Shown piece after piece: positions 10,033-20,386 of a stretch of 64,000 nt of DNA (position 1 is its first letter; each line of letters starts with the position of its first letter). Below the pieces are notes generated by a model, which did not search any database, was not told the DNA's origin, and worked only from the letters and a program-made list of their open reading frames with translations. Source of the DNA: CAVPCZ01 sp963702445 (GTDB lineage Bacteria; Bacteroidota; Ignavibacteria; UBA10030; UBA6906). Made by a program: the position numbers and the translations under genes. The DNA is taken from assembly GCA_963702445.1 (NCBI GenBank), contig CAVPCZ010000015.1, positions 54,005 to 118,004 of the forward strand. Direction: 5' to 3'.

Positions 10033-13000
10033 GCGACGGGTACTCCTTCTCTGACCTGGTCTTTCGGTATCACGATAATAAACTCGGTGTACTCCCCTTC
10101 TTTCGTGTCGATCCGGATATCCCCCTTATGCTCCTGCGTCACGATGTCGTAGGAGAGGGACAATCCGAGGCCCGTGCCCGCGCCCGCGGGTTTCGTGGTG
10201 AAGAAGGGATTGAAGATTTTTTCCCTGATCGCCAGGGGAATCCCGTTGCCGTTGTCCCGGATCCGGATCTCCACGCCGTTCGGCGAGGCTGCGGGCGCTG
10301 ACCCTGACGGTCGGGTTGAAGCCGCTTCCGGCGGTCTTCCGCTTGTCGTTGGCGGCGTAACAGGCGTTGTTGACGATGTTCAGAAATGCCCGGCTGAGAT
10401 CCTGAGGGACGACGTTCACCTTGCCAACGGCCGGATCGAATTCGGTTTCGATCTTCACGTTGAACGAGGTGTCCTGCGCCCTCATCCCGTGATAGGCGAG
10501 ATTGGTGTATTCCAGGAGAAGGGCATTCAGATCGGTCATCTGCCGCTCACCCGCTTTGCCGCGCGAATGGAGAAGCATGCCCCGGACGATGCTGTCGGCG
10601 CGTTTTCCGTGCTCGTTGATCTTGGTGACGTTCTGATCCAGATCATTCAGAATCCCTTCGATCTCCAGCGCCCGCTTCTTGTCGACACGGTCCCGCTCGT
10701 GCGCAAGTTCCTGCCGGAGATCTTTTGTGAGATCCTGGGACAGCACGGCGAAATTGGTGATGAAGTTGAGCGGATTCTTGATTTCATGCGCGATCCCCGC
10801 GGTGAGCTGCCCCAGCGACGCCATCTTCTCGGACAGGATCAGCTGTGTCTGTGTTTCCTTCAGGTTGGTCACCGTCTTCTGGAGCTCTCCCGTACGTTCC
10901 TGCACGAGCTTCTCGAGCTCCGCCCTTCTCTTCTTCATGCTGCGCATCCGGTAGAGATAGAACGAGGGCCCCACCGTCAAGAAAGGCAAAGACGGCGAGC
11001 CCGATGAACCATGCGGACTGATAGAAATGCGGTTCCAGCACGAAGCCGACCGAGGCTCCCTGTTCGTTCCAGATGCCGTCGCTGTTTGCGGCGATGACGC
11101 GGAAGGTGTATTCTCCCGGATCCAGATGGGTATAGTAGGCATCGCGGCGCGCGCCCGCGTCAATCCACCCTTCGTCGAGTCCCACGAGCTGGTATTTGTA
11201 CCGGACCTCTTTCGAGCCGGCGAAGCTGATCCCGGCATAGTGAAATTCAAACCGGGATTTCCCGGCCGGCACCTGAACGGATTCCGTCGTGGATCTGCCG
11301 TTCGCCTTCCACGAGGAATCGGTCAATGACCACGGGCGGAGGGACCCGGTTGACCCGGATGTCCGCAGGGTTGACCACGGCCAGCCCCTGTGTCGTAGAA
11401 AAGCAGAGCCTGCCGTCACGTAACTGAAACCCGGAGGGGGCATAGCCGCCGTTGCATTCCCGGCTCTCCATGCCGTCCGCCGTGCCATAGGAAGTGCAGG
11501 TGACGGACTGCGCCTTCCCGTCTGCGACATCGTTGAGTTGTTTCTTGCTGACCCGGTAGACACCTTTGTTGGAGGACATCCAGAGGTATCCGGCCTTGTC
11601 CTCGAAAACCGTGTAGGCGACATAATCAAACAGTCCCTGGCGGGGAGAGATGTTGACGAACTTTCCCTCTTTGAAACGGAAAATCCCGGCGTCCGAAGCG
11701 CCGAGCCAGACAGCCCCTTCCGGGTCTTCATAGTGGCACATGACCCACGCCGCGGTGAATCCCTGCCCGGGCCCCGATCTTTTCGAGATTCCGTTTCTGT
11801 ACCAGTACAGACCGTCTTCCGTGGAAATCCAGATGGTCCCGTGGCTGTCCTCGAAGAGGGACCTGATATTGTTCTTCGCGAGGGGCTCTTCCCCAATGGA
11901 TGTGACGAATGTGAATTTGCCCGCCGGTGTGCAAGAAGAGCTTGTTCCGGGAGGTCACAAGCCACTCCCCCGACCTCTTGAGCAGGAACGGTCCGGGCTC
12001 GATATTCGGATTTCCGTCGACGGTCAGAGACACTTTGCTTATCGCACCATTCCTGATCGTGTGAAACCCGCGCCCGGAACCGATCCAGATGGTTCCCTGC
12101 CTGTCCTCCCCGAGAGCACGGACATCAACGAAAGGGAGACCCTGTGTGTTCTCGAACACGGTGATGACACCATCTTTCAGTCTGTTCAGCCCTCCGAAAG
12201 AAGTCCCGATCCAGATCGCGCCCGTACGATCCTCGATGACCGATTCCACATTGTCGTAGCTGAGACCGACTTTCGATGAGTAGGTGACAAACTTCTCGTC
12301 GCGGAACCGGTCCACCCCGCCGCCGAATGTGCTGACCCAGATGCTCCCTTCCTTGTCAATCAGGATATCCTGCACAGCGTTGTCCGTTAAGCCGTTCTCA
12401 CGGTCATAACGCTCGAAGGCTCCATCGGCAAAACGGGCGATCCCTTTCCCCGTGGCCAGCCAGAGACTTCCCTCCCGGTCTTCCCGGATCTGAAAAATGT
12501 CGTTCTCATCCTGGTCCCGGGAGAGATGCGTGCCGGGTGAACCGGCCGCCGGCAAACGAGTTCAGCCCGCCTGCCGTGGCAATCCAGAGAGTTCCCTTTG
12601 CATCCTCATGAATGGCCCGGATATTCGGATTGGAAAGGACGGACTTCTTTTCATACCGCGTAACAGCCCCGCCGCTGTAAGAGAGCAGATGGGTCGGCGT
12701 TGCCATCCAGAGTGTCCCATGACGGTCTTCATAGATGTTGGAGGGACCGCCAAGTTGAAGAAAGGCGGTATCGGGGAATTCCTTCCGGCCGGTCATCTTC
12801 TCGATCTTTCCCCCGTCAAGCCGGGCCAGGCCGCCCCTCGTGCTGATCCAGAGGTTTTCTTTGCTGTCCAGCCCGAGGCCGAACACGGTGTCCGATGGAA
12901 GGCCGTTCCTGACCGTGTAGGTAAGGAATTTTCCATCCTTGAATTCTGCCAGGCCGCCGAGCGTGCCGATCCACATCTTCCCGTGCCGGTCGTTTTCCCA

Positions 13001-13426
13001 GGTAATGGCGCGATTGTGCGGGAGACCGTTGGACGTATCGTACATCGTAAACATGCCATCGTGATAGCGGACCATCCCCGGCGCATAACCTGTCGGCCGC
13101 GCCCAGAGCCCTCCTGCGCTGTCTTCCTTCATGCGAACAAACCAGGATGAGGGGAGTTCCTTCGTGTTGGTCCTGTCGAACACCCTGAACTCCACCCCGT
13201 CGAACCGTGCAAGCCCCTCCTGGGTGGCAAACCAGATGTACCCGTCACGCGTCTGCACGATGCTGCTCGCGGAATTCTGCGGGAGACCGTTTTCCGTCGT
13301 CCAGACCTCATGAACGTACTGCTTGATGGATTTGCGTTGAGCGAATGCCCCGGCCGTCACAAAACAGATGGCAAAGAGCAGAAGCGTGAAAGAGACGCGG
13401 TGAGAAAAGGCACGGGAATGCGTCAT
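10029..13426 (-). CDS. Two-component-propeller sensor histidine kinase (several frame breaks)
   Basis: About 1,130 aa when joined. Signal peptide (SFTLLLFAICFVTAGAFAQ), then ~13-14 Reg_prop repeats forming two periplasmic beta-propellers (WTTENGLPQNSASSI, DGYIWFATQEGLARFDG, GTLWIATAGGLNSFAG). Then a Y_Y_Y domain (YQLVGLDEGWIDAGARR, YTFRVIAANSDGIWNE), a transmembrane segment near 10985, a coiled coil, HisKA with GIAHEIKNPLNFI, and HATPase with NIVNNACYAANDK, RIRDNGNGIP and GTGLGLSLSYDI. Frame breaks fall near 12540, 11935, 11290, 10985 and 10272. This sensor half resembles Bacteroides hybrid two-component systems that detect oligosaccharides, but no C-terminal receiver or AraC domain follows. 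Output instead goes to separate receiver genes overlapping it by 4 bp. The start at 13426 has AGGAGGG upstream. Confidence 0.88.
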
Positions 13427-13924
13427 GGATGGGAATCCCTCCTGGGGGGCAAAGTGGAGATTGGAGTTGTCGGACGTCGAGTGATATTCGGTCTGGCGGC
13501 CTTCCTGCACCACCGCTGGGGCGCAGGGAGGGCTACCCGGCCTGAGGCCGGCGAATGGGCAAATACCTGGTGATGAAGGACGGTGAAGGATGATCCGGAA
13601 AAAAGGAGAGGCGCGAGCCTAGCCCCAAAAAAAGTAGTGCCGGATGAAATGGACATGTGGTGTCCGGGCATCAGCTCGCGCTTTCGAATGGAGAGAACGT
13701 AACGGCGAACAACCTGTGTATATGCGTATTTCCGGAGTTATTGTCAACCCGCTCCGGCGGCCGGTCCGAATCAACGCCGCCGGAACATGCCCCGGGTCTG
13801 AATCAACGCCGGAAATTCACCTGCACTACTTGCTAACATTCGGAAGCAGTCAGATAGTTCCCGCAACCGGCAACTATCGCCGCGATTACCTCTCTTTGCT
13901 CGAGGAAAATCGAGCGTGGAAAGC
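13427..13924. other. Intergenic region between kinase and rhamnosidase genes
   Basis: No gene was recognised. A perfect 6-bp hairpin with 6-nt loop (13898-13915, GCTCGA arms) lies 10 bp past the rhamnosidase stop and may act as its terminator, though no U tract follows. A short direct repeat (GAATCAACGCCG, near 13768 and 13800) is also present. The kinase promoter presumably lies at the low-coordinate end. Confidence 0.4.
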
Positions 13925-16233
13925 CTACAGCTTCCCGTGGAGCACCTGCACACCAGCCCGGAGTTTCTGCCTCTGGCCGTCGGGCAACCATGCCTCGGCT
14001 TCTACCCCCTCCGGAACCGTCGCCTCCAGCACAAATTCCCCCTTTGACCCGCCCAATCGACGGCGATCAGCCCGGCGGGGCTCCGGAAGGACGCGGCCGC
14101 GCTTGTGAGAGAGCCGGGATTGGGAGCGATCAGCACCCGCCGCCAACCCACGCTCCCGGGCTGTTGACGGATCCCCGCCACATAGGCGTAATGCCACTCC
14201 ATCAAATGGCCGAGCATGAAGTGGTTCATGCTGTTCGGTGTGCCCGGACGGGCATCCCAGCTTTCCGGCAGTGTCGTGAATCCCTGCCGGACCATATAGC
14301 CGTAGCCGCCCCGTCCTTCACGCGCATAGATGCGGTGCAGCACGTCGTTCCGGTTCTCTTCGGCCAGCACACGGATGAGGAACACCTGCAGGACTTCACC
14401 CACCGTCTGCTGATACTTCCGCTCTCCGGAGGTCGTCCACGATCGCCTGCAGCACCGCCGGGCGGTCCTTTCCGGGAATCAGTCCGACACAGAGCGCAAC
14501 GCTGTGCGCGGCCTGGCAGGAGCCGTTGTTCCGGACCGTCTTTTTCTTGCCGATCGTAGAAGCGACGCTGGAAATCCTTCCTGATCTGCTCGAACAGCCT
14601 CCGGTACACCTTTGCGTCATCGGTCCGTCCGAGAACCCCTGCCGCCTGTGCCACGGTTTTCGCCCCCAGTGCCCAGATCGCCGTCGCGCTCACTTCGTTC
14701 GGGGTCCACTGTGACGGCCCGTCCCCCTTGCCGTGTCCGTAGTCGTACCAGTCGCCCAGATTGCTCGTGATGATTCCCTCCTTCGCCTGTGAGGAAAGGT
14801 AGTCCACATACTTCTTCATGCTCTCAAAGCTCTCCTGAAGCACGGTCCGGTCGCCGTACCATTCGTACAGATGCCAGGGAAGCAGAACCCCGGAGATGCC
14901 CCATTCGGGGGCTTCGTTCCAGTACCCGTGTGGTGGAATGCCGACAAGATAGTTCGGACAGTTGGTCGGGATATGGCCGTCGGGCAATTGCGTGTCACGC
15001 AGATCGCGTGTGATTTTCTTGAGCCAGGAGTGCGTGTCGAACCGGTAGCTGATTGCCCGCGCCATGTGCCAGTTCTCTTCCTGCCAGCCGTTCTTCTCCC
15101 GGTGGGGGCAGTCCGTCGCCACATAGCTCATGTTCGAACGGATCGCCCAGTCGATCATCCGGTGGGCGCTGTTCTGCATTGCACTCGAGCATGAGAAAGA
15201 TCCCGCCTCCGGGCATGCCGCGCGGACGTGGACGAGCTCCAGCGATCTGATCACCGGAAGCCCGTCGGGGTTCGCAGATCCCGCCGGCACCGCCCCGGTC
15301 ACGCCCACATACTGGCATCCCACATAACAGAAAAGGATCTGGTGAGACTCCGGCCCTGCGCCGCGCAGGGTGTAGTCGTGCCAGATGTCTTTGCCCGTTC
15401 CCCAGGTATAGGTGAATTTCACCTGACCCGTGGAGTCCATGTATTCGCACGGCTTGAACCGCACCGTCTGCCCTGCCGCTCCTTCGACGGTGAAGCGCAG
15501 GAGGGCGGAACAGTTCTGCGGAAAAACGTACGTGTACTCCCCGCGACGCGGGGAAGTGATTCGGGACGGCGAGAAGACCTCGAAAGCTTTGATCGGGGGC
15601 GCGGTGTAGGGTTCGAGCAACCGCGGTGGGCCCCGCAACCACAGTCACGGGTGTCCATGATCGATCATCAAACCCCGGCGGGTCCCACCCGGAGGGCACC
15701 AGCCGGGCGTCGAAATCCTCGCCCGCATATATGTGAGAAAAGGTGAGCGGCCCGTCGTGCCACTTCCATGTGCCGTCGGTGGTTATGACCTTCTCCGTGC
15801 CGTCCCTGAAGGTCAGACGCGCCTCCACCCGCAGGAGATAGGGATGCCCTTCCGAGAAATCGGGCATGGCATCGGTCTTGACATACCGCATGGTGTCGTT
15901 CGCCGGGCCGACACGCCAGAAGGAGTTGCCCAGCTGCACGCCCAAGGCGTTTGCGCCCTTCCGGAGCAGCCGGCTGATATCGAATTCCTGCGAGTAGATG
16001 GTTTTGTTGTACTGTGACCAGGGCTGGTTGACGAGTGATGTGCCGACCGGAGCGCCGTTGCACGAGAGTTGATAATGCCCGAGCCCGATGATCCGGATCG
16101 TACCGGCGACGGGTTCTTCATCGAGAGTGAACGTGGACCGCACAAGAGGGCACGGCCGGTTGTTCTGTTGCACATCGCCGGCGGACGGCGCCACCCACTC
16201 TGCTCGCGCAAGACCTGCCTCCTGTGGAGGCAT
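13925..16233 (-). CDS. Bacterial alpha-L-rhamnosidase, GH78 (several frame breaks)
   Basis: About 770 aa when joined. The N-terminal beta-sandwich (GHYQLSCNGAPVG, QPWSQYNKTIYSQEFDIS, ALGVQLGNSFWR) is typical of GH78 rhamnosidases. Next comes a second sandwich (RRGEYTYVFPQNCSALLRF). The (alpha/alpha)6 catalytic barrel has YVATDCPHREKNGWQEE (the conserved acidic general-acid region), NYLVGIPPHGYWNEAPEWG and SNLGDWYDYGHG. The C-terminal sandwich ends ATVPEGVEAEAWLPDGQR. Frame breaks fall near 15635, 14548, 14425 and 14090. It would release terminal L-rhamnose in the periplasm. The start is ambiguous: ATG at 16233 is chosen, but in the raw sequence the frame continues upstream into the rhaT-like gene without a stop. 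Confidence 0.88.
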
Positions 16234-16261
16234 CTTCCGGGTTTCCGTGGCGAACCCCGGG

Positions 16262-17392
16262 TCACCCCCTGCACCGAGGAAATTACCGTAGCCGACAATC
16301 ACCGTGGACACCACCAGGACGGCCAGACCGAAGAAGAGCGTGGTCTTCGTTTTGCCGCTGCTTCCCTTCCACTCTTTGAGTGCGACGCCCCACAGCGAGC
16401 TGAAGATGATGATGCTGGCCATATGCAGTGTCCAGCTGGAGAATTTGAAGTCTCCCATCTGGGTCTCGCCCATGCTGTAGAAGAAGAACTGCAGGTACCA
16501 GATACTCCCTGCCAGCGCACTGAACACGTAGTTACGCAAAATCGGGATGCTGACCGTTCTCCCCTTTCCCGCCTCAGGTATGTGCTGCTTTTCCGCCGGA
16601 AGATGATCCTGTCCGGAAGCCGCGGAGCGTGGAGGTGAAGTACTGATGCCCTGTCCGGTTCCTGATGTTGAGCGCAACACACCAGATGAAGTTCGTCGTG
16701 AACCCGCCGAAGAGGACAACACAGAGTTTCGGAAGACCGGTCCAGAGCGGGGTGGTGCCGTGGAGGGCGGAGATTTCCGCGATCGGGGCCGCGGCGTCGA
16801 GTCCGAACGCGAAACATGCGCTCATCAACCCGGAAAAGGTGGCCAGAAGAATCCCTTTCGTGAAATGGAATTCCTTGATGGTCGCGGTCTTTTGTTCCGG
16901 GGTCATTTCCCGTTCCTTCGATCTTCCCGCCAGACCGGCAATGGCGATCCCCGCAAGGCAAACGCCGATGCCGGAGAGAATCACGAGGCCGGATGATGTC
17001 CCGAGGACTTTGCCGGCAAACTCACCGTGAAAGACCGGTGGCATCAGGGTGCCGAACGCCGCGCAGTATCCGAGGGCCACGGCAACGCCCAGGGAAACGC
17101 CGAGATAGCGCATGGTCAACCCGAACGTGAGTCCTCCCACGCCCCACATCACTCCCCAGAAGTACGCCCACATGATGCTCCCGGCCGGCGCTTCTGCAAG
17201 AACCGCGAACAGGTCCTCCGTGTTGATCAATGCAAGGACCCATGGTGCAAGGATCCAGCTGAAGACGCCGCCGACGAGCCAGTACACCTCCCAGGCCCAT
17301 TCCCTGACGCCGCGATAGGGGACATAGAAACTTCCGGCCGCCAGGCCGCCGAGCCAGTGGAAGAAGACACCCAGCATGGGATTGGGGATCAT
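16262..17392 (-). CDS. rhaT: L-rhamnose/proton symporter, RhaT family (one frame break)
   Basis: About 375 aa with ~10 membrane helices; E. coli RhaT has 344. Diagnostic stretches match the family: LGVFFHWLGGLAAGSFYVPY, REWAWEVYWLVGGVFSWI, WGVMWGVGGLTFGLTMRYLG, then SIWYLQFFFYSMGETQM and GVALKEWKG. A frame break near 16620 (TLRG to AASGQDHLP) splits the gene. It should end near 16262, where a G5 run precedes a potential TGA; with the run as sequenced, the frame reads into the rhamnosidase. Start ATG at 17392 has AAGGA about 10 nt upstream. It imports the monosaccharide freed by the adjacent rhamnosidase across the inner membrane. Confidence 0.9.
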
Positions 17393-17590
17393 GATACCGG
17401 TCCTTGGGTTGATCACGCTGTATGGGACGATGGATGCACCCAATATAGTAAGAACGATCCGACTCTTGCCAATGAATTCTCCCGCAATCCTTCTCCCGCC
17501 CGAACGCTGTTTGATTCTTGATATGCTCTTCCCTATCATACCGCTCGGTGGCAGAGCCTTCAACCTACAACACGGAGCCTTTCGGTCATC

Positions 17591-19024
17591 ATGACCTCCC
17601 CTCACCCTTCTCCTCGCGTCGGCGTCTTCGGCATCGGTCTCGAGTCCTATTGGAGTCAATTCCCGGGTTTGCGGGAACGGTTGGCAGGGTATCTCGCCCG
17701 GATCGAATCGTCCTTGTCCGGGGCGGGGGCGGAAGTTGTTTCGGGAGGGCTGGTCGACTCGGTGGAAAAGGCCGGCGCTGCAGGCCGGCTGTTTGCCGCC
17801 GGCGACGTCTCCCTCATATTCCTCTACGTCTCAACCTACGCCCTTTCCTCCACCGTACTCCCGGTTGTGCAGAAGGCAAGGGTCCCGGTCATTGTGCTCA
17901 ACCTTCAGCCTGCCGGGGCCATCGACTACGCCTGGTTCAACGCACTCGGTGACCGGGGAACAATGACCGGCGAGTGGCTCGCTTTCTGCCAGGCCTGTGC
18001 CGTGCCGGAGATTGCGAATGTCTTCCAGCGGGCCGCCGTTCCATTCCATCAGGTGACCGGCACACTGGACGATGCGGAAGCATGGCAGCAGATCCGCGAG
18101 TGGGTGGATGCGGCGGGAGTCGCCGGCGCTCTGCGTTCCACGCGCCTGGGCATCCTGGGTCACTATTACAACGGCATGCTGGACGTGTACTCCGATCCGA
18201 CCCAGATGTCGGTGTTTTTCGGTACACACATCGAACATCTGGAGATCGATACGCTCAGACTGCTCCGCCGCCGGGTAACGGATGCCGAGGTGGAGGAAAA
18301 GAAGAAGGTGATCCAGAGAGAGTTCCTGGTCCTCGCAGAGTGCCCTCCCGTTGAAATTGAACGGGCAGCCCGGACTTCCTGTGCACTCGACCGCCTCGTC
18401 GAGGAAAAGAAACTCGGTGCTCTCGCCTACTACTACGAAGGAACGCCGGGGAGTGAAGAAGAAGACATCATGACTTCGGTGATTGCGGGAACCTCGCTCC
18501 TTACCGCCCGCCACGTTCCTGTTGCGGGAGAGTGCGAAGTCAAGAACGTCATGGCGATGAAGATACTGGACGCCTTCGGGGCGGGCGGTTCGTTCAGTGA
18601 ATTCTATGCAATGGATTTTCCGCAACAGGTCATTCTCCTCGGCCACGATGGACCGGGGCACATCGCCATTGCCGAAGGCAAGCCGCTGCTTCGGCCGCTG
18701 GGGGTTTATCACGGAAAGCCCGGAAAGGGACTTTCGGTGGAAATGAAGGTCAGACGCGGGCCGGTGACGCTGCTCGCGGTGGTGCAGACCCGGAGTGGCT
18801 TGCTGAAGCTTCTCGTAGCCGAAGGAGAGTCCGTCGACGGCCCTACCCTCGAAATCGGCAATACCAACAGCCGCTACCGGTTTTCACTCCCGGTAAAGCA
18901 ATTCATGGAAGCCTGGAACCGGGAAGGGCCGGCGCATCATTGTGCCATCGGCATCGGCCACAATGCCTCCAGACTGCGGAAACTCGGGGCCATTCTGGGC
19001 CTGGAAATCGTGCAGATTGCTTGA
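17591..19024 (+). CDS. L-fucose/L-arabinose isomerase-family protein
   Basis: An intact 477-aa protein resembling the fucose/arabinose isomerase fold. The N-terminal half is made of Rossmann-like segments (RVGVFGIGLESYW, LIFLYVSTYALSSTVLPV, VPVIVLNLQP, RLGILGHYYNGMLDVY). The C-terminal half carries AraA-like metal and substrate regions (GTPGSEEEDIMTSVIAG, VPVAGECEVKNVMAMKIL, GGSFSEFYAMDF, LLGHDGPGH). Conserved Glu and His in SEFYAMDF and GHDGPGH fit metal ligands. It is transcribed divergently from rhaT across a 200-bp spacer, so a role in aldose-ketose isomerisation of the imported deoxysugar is likely. It is not a canonical RhaA, and the real substrate (rhamnose, fucose or another) is inferred only from neighbours. 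Confidence 0.85.
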   Translation: MTSPHPSPRVGVFGIGLESYWSQFPGLRERLAGYLARIESSLSGAGAEVVSGGLVDSVEKAGAAGRLFAAGDVSLIFLYVSTYALSSTVLPVVQKARVPVIVLNLQPAGAIDYAWFNALGDRGTMTGEWLAFCQACAVPEIANVFQRAAVPFHQVTGTLDDAEAWQQIREWVDAAGVAGALRSTRLGILGHYYNGMLDVYSDPTQMSVFFGTHIEHLEIDTLRLLRRRVTDAEVEEKKKVIQREFLVLAECPPVEIERAARTSCALDRLVEEKKLGALAYYYEGTPGSEEEDIMTSVIAGTSLLTARHVPVAGECEVKNVMAMKILDAFGAGGSFSEFYAMDFPQQVILLGHDGPGHIAIAEGKPLLRPLGVYHGKPGKGLSVEMKVRRGPVTLLAVVQTRSGLLKLLVAEGESVDGPTLEIGNTNSRYRFSLPVKQFMEAWNREGPAHHCAIGIGHNASRLRKLGAILGLEIVQIA

Positions 19025-19343
19025 ATTCGCCCCCTTTTTCTCAACAAATCTGTTGCTAATCTGCCTGATATTTGGTAGTGTTGAATAAGTTGCTCTGCTG
19101 CGCTTCCTCTTTGCTCTTCTTTAAGTACGCAACACAGGAGTTGTAGAAGCTGATCTCGGCTCGTTGCTCTCTTTACCGGATGGGGAATACCGAACTCTAC
19201 CTTTAGGATGTACTCCCGGCGGTGAACTATCAAAAGACAGTAGAAATGAAGCAAAGCGAAGAACATCTCCCCGGGGCAATCCTCACGTACCCTCGTGTGG
19301 AATTCACGCGCGGCAACTCCCGAGAAATGCCGGAGGGTGATGC
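19025..19343. other. AT-richer intergenic region
   Basis: About 320 bp with visibly lower GC than its surroundings between the isomerase gene and gmd. No open frame, hairpin terminator or known RNA was recognised. It probably holds the promoter of the gmd cluster; a GGAGGG Shine-Dalgarno-like sequence lies just upstream of gmd. Confidence 0.5.
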
Positions 19344-20384
19344 ATGGCTAAGCGCGCACTCATTACCGGAGTCGTCGGCCAGGATGGTTCCTATCTGGCG
19401 GAGTTGTTACTCGACAAAGGGTACATCGTCCGCGGCATAACCCGCAGGGTAAGCTACCCGCACACGCAGCGTATCGATCAGCTCTTTCAGAAATACGATG
19501 ATCTGGATCCGGATTCTCCTTTCCGTGTGACATATGCGGATATGAGCGACAACAGCAGCCTGCGGGATGTGATAGAGGAGTTTGAACCCGATGAGATCTA
19601 CAACCTCGCCGCCCAGAGCCATGTCGGCATAAGCTTCACCACGGCCGAGTTGACGTTGAACGTGAATGCGCTCGGGTGTTACCGGGTTCTTGACACCATC
19701 AAGAAGATGGGTGCGAGCGGGATACGGTATTATCAGGCTTCATCCAGTGAGATGTTCGGGGCATCACCCCCGCCGCAAAACGAGACAACGCCCTTTCTCC
19801 CGCAAAGCCCGTACGGCGTTTCGAAAGTGGCCGCCTACCATCTCACCCGGATGTACAGGGTGGCGTACGGCATGTTTGCCTCCAACGGTATACTCTTTAA
19901 CCATGAATCCCCCCGGCGGGGGATCAATTTCGTCACCCGGAAGATCACCCTGGCGATATGCAAGATCCTGGCAGGCGAAATCGACAGGATACAACTCGGC
20001 AACCTTGATGCAAAACGCGACTGGGGGTTCAGCGGGGATTACGTTGAAGCCATGTGGATGATTCTCCAGCATCAGGTTCCCGACGATTTCGTCATCGCAA
20101 CGGGAGAGATGCATTCGGTCCGTGATTTACTGGATGTGACGTTCGGTCTGCTGGACCTGGACTGGGAACCCTTTGTCGTCGTCGCCGATCGCTACAAACG
20201 GCCGGCCGAAGTCCCCGCATTGTGCGGCGACTCCCGCAAGGCCCGTTCCGTTCTCGGATGGAGGCCCAAGGTCTCCTTCGAACAGCTTTGCCTGATGATG
20301 CTTGAACACGACCTTCACGGGTACGGGTTCTCCCTGCACGAGGCGTACACGAAAGCCAGAAGCTTGCTCCGAAAGGTCTCCTGA
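19344..20384 (+). CDS. gmd: GDP-mannose 4,6-dehydratase
   Basis: An intact 346-aa short-chain dehydrogenase/reductase. It has the N-terminal NADP-binding motif ALITGVVGQDGSYLAELL, the conserved IYNLAAQSHVGISF, catalytic Ser/Glu in YQASSSEMFG, the Tyr-x3-Lys pair in SPYGVSKVAAYH, and NHESPRRGINFVTRKIT and GNLDAKRDWGFSGDYVEAMW, all typical of Gmd. It converts GDP-D-mannose to GDP-4-keto-6-deoxy-D-mannose, the common precursor of GDP-fucose, GDP-rhamnose and GDP-perosamine. The GGAGGG site and ATG are well placed. It is first in a plus-strand cluster with an epimerase-like gene 2 bp downstream, an aminotransferase, a methyltransferase and a glycosyltransferase. Confidence 0.96.
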   Translation: MAKRALITGVVGQDGSYLAELLLDKGYIVRGITRRVSYPHTQRIDQLFQKYDDLDPDSPFRVTYADMSDNSSLRDVIEEFEPDEIYNLAAQSHVGISFTTAELTLNVNALGCYRVLDTIKKMGASGIRYYQASSSEMFGASPPPQNETTPFLPQSPYGVSKVAAYHLTRMYRVAYGMFASNGILFNHESPRRGINFVTRKITLAICKILAGEIDRIQLGNLDAKRDWGFSGDYVEAMWMILQHQVPDDFVIATGEMHSVRDLLDVTFGLLDLDWEPFVVVADRYKRPAEVPALCGDSRKARSVLGWRPKVSFEQLCLMMLEHDLHGYGFSLHEAYTKARSLLRKVS

Positions 20385-20386
20385 GA

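Noticed and set aside
17393..17590. A riboswitch in the divergent spacer between rhaT and the isomerase gene.
   Set aside because: No paired stems or known consensus were visible in the 198 bp.
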